A DNA stretch of 64,000 bases from Pasteurellaceae bacterium Macca. GTDB lineage: Bacteria; Pseudomonadota; Gammaproteobacteria; Enterobacterales; Pasteurellaceae. The notes under the pieces are model-generated. The model had not been told where the DNA came from. It did not search any database and saw only the letters and a list, made by a program, of their open reading frames with translations. Below are positions 59,793-64,000 of this stretch, piece after piece. Where the stretch lies: positions 1,792,001 to 1,856,000 of the forward strand of contig LVZB01000001.1 of NCBI GenBank assembly GCA_023101485.1, in the 5' to 3' direction. Every line of letters begins with the position of its first letter. Position 1 is the stretch's first letter. Both the position numbers and the translations under genes were made by a program.

Positions 59793-61160
59793 ATGTCTGA
59801 AATTATTTGGGATAACGCCCTTATCCAAAAGTACAACCAATCAGGGCCTCGTTACACCTCCTATCCAACGGCGTTAGAGTTTAGTGAAGCCTATACGGAT
59901 GAAGATTTCCAAAATGCAGCGGCAAAATATCCAAATAAGCCGTTGTCCCTTTATGTGCATATTCCCTTTTGCCATAAACTTTGCTATTTCTGTGCCTGTA
60001 ATAAAATTATCACTCGCCACCAACATAAGGTGGATATTTACCTCGACTATTTAGAACGGGAAATTAAATCCCGAGCGCCCTTTTTCCAACATCGTACCGT
60101 GACCCAAATTCACTGGGGCGGTGGCACACCGACTTACTTAGATGAAGCCCAATCTCTGCGTTTAATGGCGATGTTACGGAAGCATTTTAACGTCAGCGAA
60201 CACGCTGAAATCAGTATCGAAATGGATCCCCGTGAAATTGAGTTAGAGATGCTCGATCACCTCCGTGAAATCGGCTTTAACCGTATCAGTATGGGGATTC
60301 AAGATTTCAATAAAGAGGTGCAAGCGTTAGTCAATCGTGAGCAAGATGAAGCTTTTATTTTCGCCTTGGTCAAACGTGCCCGTGAGTTAAAATTTGAATC
60401 CGTGAATATTGATTTAATTTACGGCTTACCGAAACAGACTGTTGAGAGTTTTCTCTTCACCTTAGCAAAAGTGGTGGAACTCAACCCCGACCGAATGAGT
60501 GTCTTTAACTATGCCCATTTACCAAGTCGCTTCGCTGCTCAAATTAAGATTAAAGATGAGATGCTACCGCCACCGGAAACCAAACTGGAAATTCTGCAAA
60601 AAACCATTGAAACCCTTGGCAATGCCGGGTATCAGTTTATCGGTATGGATCACTTTGCGAAGCCCGATGATGAATTAGCCATTGCCCAAAAAGAGGGCGT
60701 GCTACACCGCAATTTCCAAGGTTATACCACTCAAGAAGATGCGGATTTACTCGGGCTTGGCGTTTCTGCGATTAGTTTATTAGGCGATAACTACGCCCAA
60801 AATCATAAAGAGTTAAAACAGTATTACACCGAAGTGGAAGAGCGGGGCATTGCGTTGCATAAAGGCTTCCGTTTAAGTGATGATGATTGCCTACGTCGTG
60901 ATGTCATTAAAGGCTTAATTTGTAATTTCAAACTCGATTATGCGCCCCTTGAACAGACCTACGGGATTCGTTTTACGGACTATTTCCACGAAGATCTCGC
61001 CCTCCTTGCCCCGTTGGTGGAAGACGGCTTAATTGAATTAAATGCCGAAGGCATTGTGGTGCAACCTCGCGGGCGTTTGTTAATTCGTAATATCTGTTTA
61101 TGTTTTGATATTTATTCCAGAGCCCAAGCCAAACGCCAGCAATTTTCGCGCATTATTTAA
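59793..61160 (+). CDS. hemN: Oxygen-independent coproporphyrinogen III oxidase
   Basis: The 455-residue radical-SAM enzyme decarboxylates coproporphyrinogen III to protoporphyrinogen IX under anaerobic conditions. The 4Fe-4S motif is HIPFCHKLCYFCACNKI (CX3CX2CXC), followed by HWGGGTPTYLDEAQ and NRISMGIQDFNKEVQ. The N-terminal YNQSGPRYTSYPTALEFSE is the HemN-specific trip-wire region, distinguishing it from HemW. It starts 14 bp after the DUF2489 gene. Confidence 0.96.
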   Translation: MSEIIWDNALIQKYNQSGPRYTSYPTALEFSEAYTDEDFQNAAAKYPNKPLSLYVHIPFCHKLCYFCACNKIITRHQHKVDIYLDYLEREIKSRAPFFQHRTVTQIHWGGGTPTYLDEAQSLRLMAMLRKHFNVSEHAEISIEMDPREIELEMLDHLREIGFNRISMGIQDFNKEVQALVNREQDEAFIFALVKRARELKFESVNIDLIYGLPKQTVESFLFTLAKVVELNPDRMSVFNYAHLPSRFAAQIKIKDEMLPPPETKLEILQKTIETLGNAGYQFIGMDHFAKPDDELAIAQKEGVLHRNFQGYTTQEDADLLGLGVSAISLLGDNYAQNHKELKQYYTEVEERGIALHKGFRLSDDDCLRRDVIKGLICNFKLDYAPLEQTYGIRFTDYFHEDLALLAPLVEDGLIELNAEGIVVQPRGRLLIRNICLCFDIYSRAQAKRQQFSRII

Positions 61161-61185
61161 TGAAAGCAAATTGTTGCTAAAATTT

Positions 61186-61195
61186 GACCGCTTGT
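61186..61195 (-). repeat. Apl-type DNA uptake signal between hemN and lptD
   Basis: An exact GACCGCTTGT 30 bp before the lptD start. Confidence 0.75.
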
Positions 61196-61224
61196 ATAAT
61201 CCAAATTCTCGTTAATGGAACAAC

Positions 61225-63558
61225 ATGATGAAAAAATATCCTTATAGCCTGCTCAGCCTTGCGGTGATTGCCGCTTGTTACAGTAATTATACGATGGCTG
61301 ACTTGAAATCCCAATGCTTGCTTGGAGTCCCTCATTTCCAAGGGGAAGTGGTGACCGGCGATCAAACAAATATGCCCGTCTATATCGAAGCCGATAACGC
61401 CCTTATCAATCAGCCGACGGATGCGACCTACACCGGCGATGTGAGCGTCAAGCAAGGGAATCGTTCTGTGGTGGCAGATGAAGTGCGTGTGGAGCAAAAT
61501 GGTGAGAAAGCACGCAAGGCATATTTACGAGGGGCTTTCCGTTATCAAGATAATTTATTACAAGCCACTGGGCGTGATGCCACCATTGATTTAACTGGCG
61601 AACAAGCCGATCTCGGCAATGCTGATTATCAATTAGTCGGAAAACAAGGGCGTGGTACGGCAGAGAGTGTGTCTGCCAATAATGATACCCGAATCCTTAA
61701 AAATGCGAGTTTTACCGCCTGCTTACCTGATGATAATAGTTGGTCGATTGAAGCTAACGAGATGATTCAGCACGTTAAAGATGAATATGCAGAAATGTGG
61801 CATGCACGTTTTAAAGTCCACGGTGTACCTATTTTCTATTCCCCTTATCTGCAATTTCCAATTGGTGATCGCCGTCGTAGCGGATTACTTATTCCAAGTG
61901 TGAGTATGTCTAGCCGTGATGGCATTACCTATTCTCAGCCCGTTTATTGGAATATTGCGCCGAATATGGATGCTACGCTCACGCCGACTTACTATTCCCG
62001 CCGTGGTTGGCAATTAAGCCCCGAATTTCGTTATTTAACTCCCCTTGGCGAAGGCAAAATTGCGGGAGAATATCTCAACAAGGATCGCTTATCGGCTTGG
62101 AAAGAGAAAGATCGCTCTCGTCATCTCTTTTTCTGGCAACACTTAGCCAGTTTAGGGGATTGGCGTTTATCTGTGGACTACACTCGAGTAAGTGATAAAC
62201 GCTATTTTTCGGATTTTGATTCTATCTATGGTAATAGTACCGACGGTTATGCTACGCAACAATTTAAGCTAGGTTACTTCCAGCCGAATTACAACATCTC
62301 CATTTCAGGGAAAAAATTTCAAACCTTTGATATTGCAGATATTGGGCCTTATCGTGTCTTGCCGAAAATTGATTTCAACTATTATCAAGATGATTTAATT
62401 AAAGGGGGCGATTTTCATTTCTTCGCCCAAACGGCATATTTTGCCAATGACAGTAAACTGATGCCAACGGCATGGCGTTTCCACGCTGAACCAACCCTTA
62501 ATTTCCCCCTTGCCAACCGTTTTGGTAGCTTGAATTTAGAAACGAAATTGTATGCAACGCACTATTTGCAACAAAAAGGTAAAGATAGCCGAGCAGGTGA
62601 TGTGCAGCGTAATGTCACTCGTGTTTTACCACAAGTGAAATTGGATTTTAAAACCTCTCTTGAAGCCGATAAACCGCTTTTCAGCGGTTTTACCCAAGTG
62701 CTTGAACCTCGAGTACAATATCTCTACCGTCCTTATAAAGACCAAAGTAATATTGGCTCACAACGCCGTAGAAGTTTAGGTTTAGGCTATGATTCTGCGT
62801 TATTACAACAGGATTATTTCTCCTTGTTTAATGATCGCCGTTACAGTGGTTTAGACCGTATTGCTTCGGCAAACCAAATTACTCTTGGGGGAACAACCCG
62901 TTTCTTTAATGATAAAACGGGCGCGGAAGTCTTCAATTTCAGTGCAGGGCAAATTTACTACCTTACGACCTCCAAAGTAGATAATCACTCAAAAAATAGT
63001 ACTGCGAATCGATCTTCCTCATGGTCTTTGGAGTCAAACTGGAAATTTCATCCGAAATGGAATTGGCACGGTAGCTACCAATATGACACTCGCTTAAACG
63101 AAACGTCTTTAGCGAATATGTCTTTGCAATTTAAGCCGAAGGATAACAACGTCGTTCAATTAAACTACCGCTATGCGAGCAAAAACTACATTGACCAAAG
63201 TTTGAGTATTAATCGCTATGGGCAAGATATTAAACAAGTCGGTGCAGTCGTGGGCTGGGAAGTGACGGACAATGTTTCCGTGATGGCAAGCCATTACCAT
63301 GATATAGCACTGAAAAAGCCAGTGGAAAGTCAGCTTGGTTTAACCTATAACACTTGTTGTTGGAGTACTACGCTTTATACCGCTCGGCGTTTAGTTTCTG
63401 CCCCAACGGGCCATCCAGATACCATTAAGGATTTCTACTACGACAACCGTTTCGGCATTAACTTTGAGCTTCGTTTCGGTAATAGTTACAACAGCGGTGT
63501 ATCGAGAATGTTAAAACGTGGCATTATTCCTTACACAGAAGCGTTTAATATTAACTAA
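61225..63558 (+). CDS. lptD: LPS-assembly outer-membrane protein LptD
   Basis: The 777-residue precursor has a signal peptide ending YTMA near residue 25, an N-terminal OstA/LptA-like jellyroll ([20 protein letters not shown]...[10 protein letters not shown]) to about residue 190, and a large beta-barrel. Four cysteines characteristic of the family are visible: Cys31 (KSQCLLG), one in [11 protein letters not shown], and the adjacent pair NTCCWSTT, supporting the usual disulfide-controlled maturation. [18 protein letters not shown] is a typical plug/barrel boundary. It inserts lipooligosaccharide at the cell surface with LptE. SurA encoded in this window assists its folding. Confidence 0.96.
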   Translation: MMKKYPYSLLSLAVIAACYSNYTMADLKSQCLLGVPHFQGEVVTGDQTNMPVYIEADNALINQPTDATYTGDVSVKQGNRSVVADEVRVEQNGEKARKAYLRGAFRYQDNLLQATGRDATIDLTGEQADLGNADYQLVGKQGRGTAESVSANNDTRILKNASFTACLPDDNSWSIEANEMIQHVKDEYAEMWHARFKVHGVPIFYSPYLQFPIGDRRRSGLLIPSVSMSSRDGITYSQPVYWNIAPNMDATLTPTYYSRRGWQLSPEFRYLTPLGEGKIAGEYLNKDRLSAWKEKDRSRHLFFWQHLASLGDWRLSVDYTRVSDKRYFSDFDSIYGNSTDGYATQQFKLGYFQPNYNISISGKKFQTFDIADIGPYRVLPKIDFNYYQDDLIKGGDFHFFAQTAYFANDSKLMPTAWRFHAEPTLNFPLANRFGSLNLETKLYATHYLQQKGKDSRAGDVQRNVTRVLPQVKLDFKTSLEADKPLFSGFTQVLEPRVQYLYRPYKDQSNIGSQRRRSLGLGYDSALLQQDYFSLFNDRRYSGLDRIASANQITLGGTTRFFNDKTGAEVFNFSAGQIYYLTTSKVDNHSKNSTANRSSSWSLESNWKFHPKWNWHGSYQYDTRLNETSLANMSLQFKPKDNNVVQLNYRYASKNYIDQSLSINRYGQDIKQVGAVVGWEVTDNVSVMASHYHDIALKKPVESQLGLTYNTCCWSTTLYTARRLVSAPTGHPDTIKDFYYDNRFGINFELRFGNSYNSGVSRMLKRGIIPYTEAFNIN

Positions 63559-63563
63559 TTGAC

Positions 63564-63590
63564 AGGCGAGCTAAGCTCGCCTTGATTTTC
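63564..63590 (+). terminator. Terminator after lptD
   Basis: AGGCGAGC (63564-63571) and GCTCGCCT (63575-63582) form a perfect stem with a three-base loop, followed by TGATTTTCT. Confidence 0.75.
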
Positions 63591-63602
63591 TAAGGATTCT
63601 CA

Positions 63603-64000
63603 ATGCAGGTAGAACAAACCCCAAAGGGGGCAAATCGAGATAAACAGATAGAACAAGTCAATATCGCGCCTCACTCCCTTGAAGCGGAACAAGCCGTTTT
63701 AGGGGGCATTATGCTCAGTAATGAAAACTGGGATGGCGTGGCAGAACGGGTGCAAAGTAGCGATTTCTACAACTACGCCCACCGCCTTATCTTTGAGCAG
63801 ATGACGAGCTTAGTTCGGGATAATCAGCCCATTGATATTATTACCCTCGATCAAGCCTTAAAGAATAAAGGCATTTTGCAAGATGTTGGTGGTTTTGCTT
63901 ATTTAGCCGAACTCTCTAAAAATACCCCAAGTGCTGCGAATATCTTAACCTATGCGGAGATTGTCAGTGAGCGAGCCATTCGGCGAGAGTTGATTTCCGC
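63603..64000 (+). CDS. dnaB: Replicative DNA helicase DnaB, 5' part
   Basis: The open frame runs off the window after 132 codons. The N-terminal domain is clear: APHSLEAEQAVLGGIMLSNE, SSDFYNYAHRLIFEQM, DIITLDQAL and YLAELSKNTPSAANI. DnaB unwinds DNA at the replication fork as a hexamer; this N-terminal domain contacts DnaG primase. ATG at 63603 follows AAGGA. The ATPase part lies beyond the window. Confidence 0.95.
   Translation, partial: MQVEQTPKGANRDKQIEQVNIAPHSLEAEQAVLGGIMLSNENWDGVAERVQSSDFYNYAHRLIFEQMTSLVRDNQPIDIITLDQALKNKGILQDVGGFAYLAELSKNTPSAANILTYAEIVSERAIRRELIS

Overview
The window is a chromosomal segment of a gamma-proteobacterium of the family Pasteurellaceae. Every housekeeping gene resembles its Haemophilus/Actinobacillus relatives, several gene orders are typical of the family or of enterics (glycerate kinase-GntP-CdaR, glmU/rpsB/tsf, uvrA-ssb divergent, aroF-tyrA), and the 10-mer ACAAGCGGTC or its complement occurs at least 12 times, mostly between genes. 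That 10-mer is the core of the Actinobacillus pleuropneumoniae-type DNA uptake signal (Apl-USS), not the H. influenzae type. An Actinobacillus/Mannheimia/Bibersteinia-like organism is most likely; the species cannot be fixed by eye. No tRNA, rRNA or CRISPR array was seen.

Layout. 1-10 kb: histidine phosphatase, RluA-type pseudouridine synthase, OmpW, TusE, heptosyltransferase OpsX, aroF-tyrA, yacL, uvrA and ssb; the last two share a LexA-type box. 10.1-17.1 kb: an AT-rich accessory island between ssb and murQ. It holds immunity-like genes (one CdiI, one CPCC zinc-ribbon protein and several hypotheticals), a string of 52-80-residue two-helix membrane proteins, short decayed tails of polymorphic/CDI toxins directly upstream of several of these genes, one recent IS1016-group insertion (8-bp target duplication) and one decayed IS. 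17.1-24.3 kb: murQ, parC and the mglBAC galactose ABC importer, with a clear CRP site. 24.9-36.0 kb: one giant trimeric autotransporter adhesin (3716 aa) with an extended signal peptide, YadA-type head and anchor, and three ~1.3 kb macro-repeats. 36.5-43.5 kb: a DinJ-like antitoxin remnant, rsmA, surA, hldE, der and a phosphoethanolamine transferase. 43.7-50.7 kb: pyrH, a frameshifted tyrR, and sapABCD (sapF is not next to sapD). 50.8-55.2 kb: glycerate locus (cdaR truncated at its C-terminus by a second IS1016-group copy, gntP-family permease, garK). 55.2-64 kb: tsf, rpsB, glmU, yihI, a DUF2489 protein, hemN, lptD and the 5' end of dnaB.

How genes work together: opsX, hldE, the phosphoethanolamine transferase, lptD and surA all serve lipooligosaccharide or outer-membrane assembly. 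aroF-tyrA and tyrR form a candidate regulon: TyrR-box-like sites lie before aroF and before tyrR, but tyrR itself carries a one-base frameshift. der and its GTPase activator gene yihI are both present. The most unusual part is the 10-16 kb island, best read as a graveyard of toxin-immunity modules in which immunity genes outlived their toxins.
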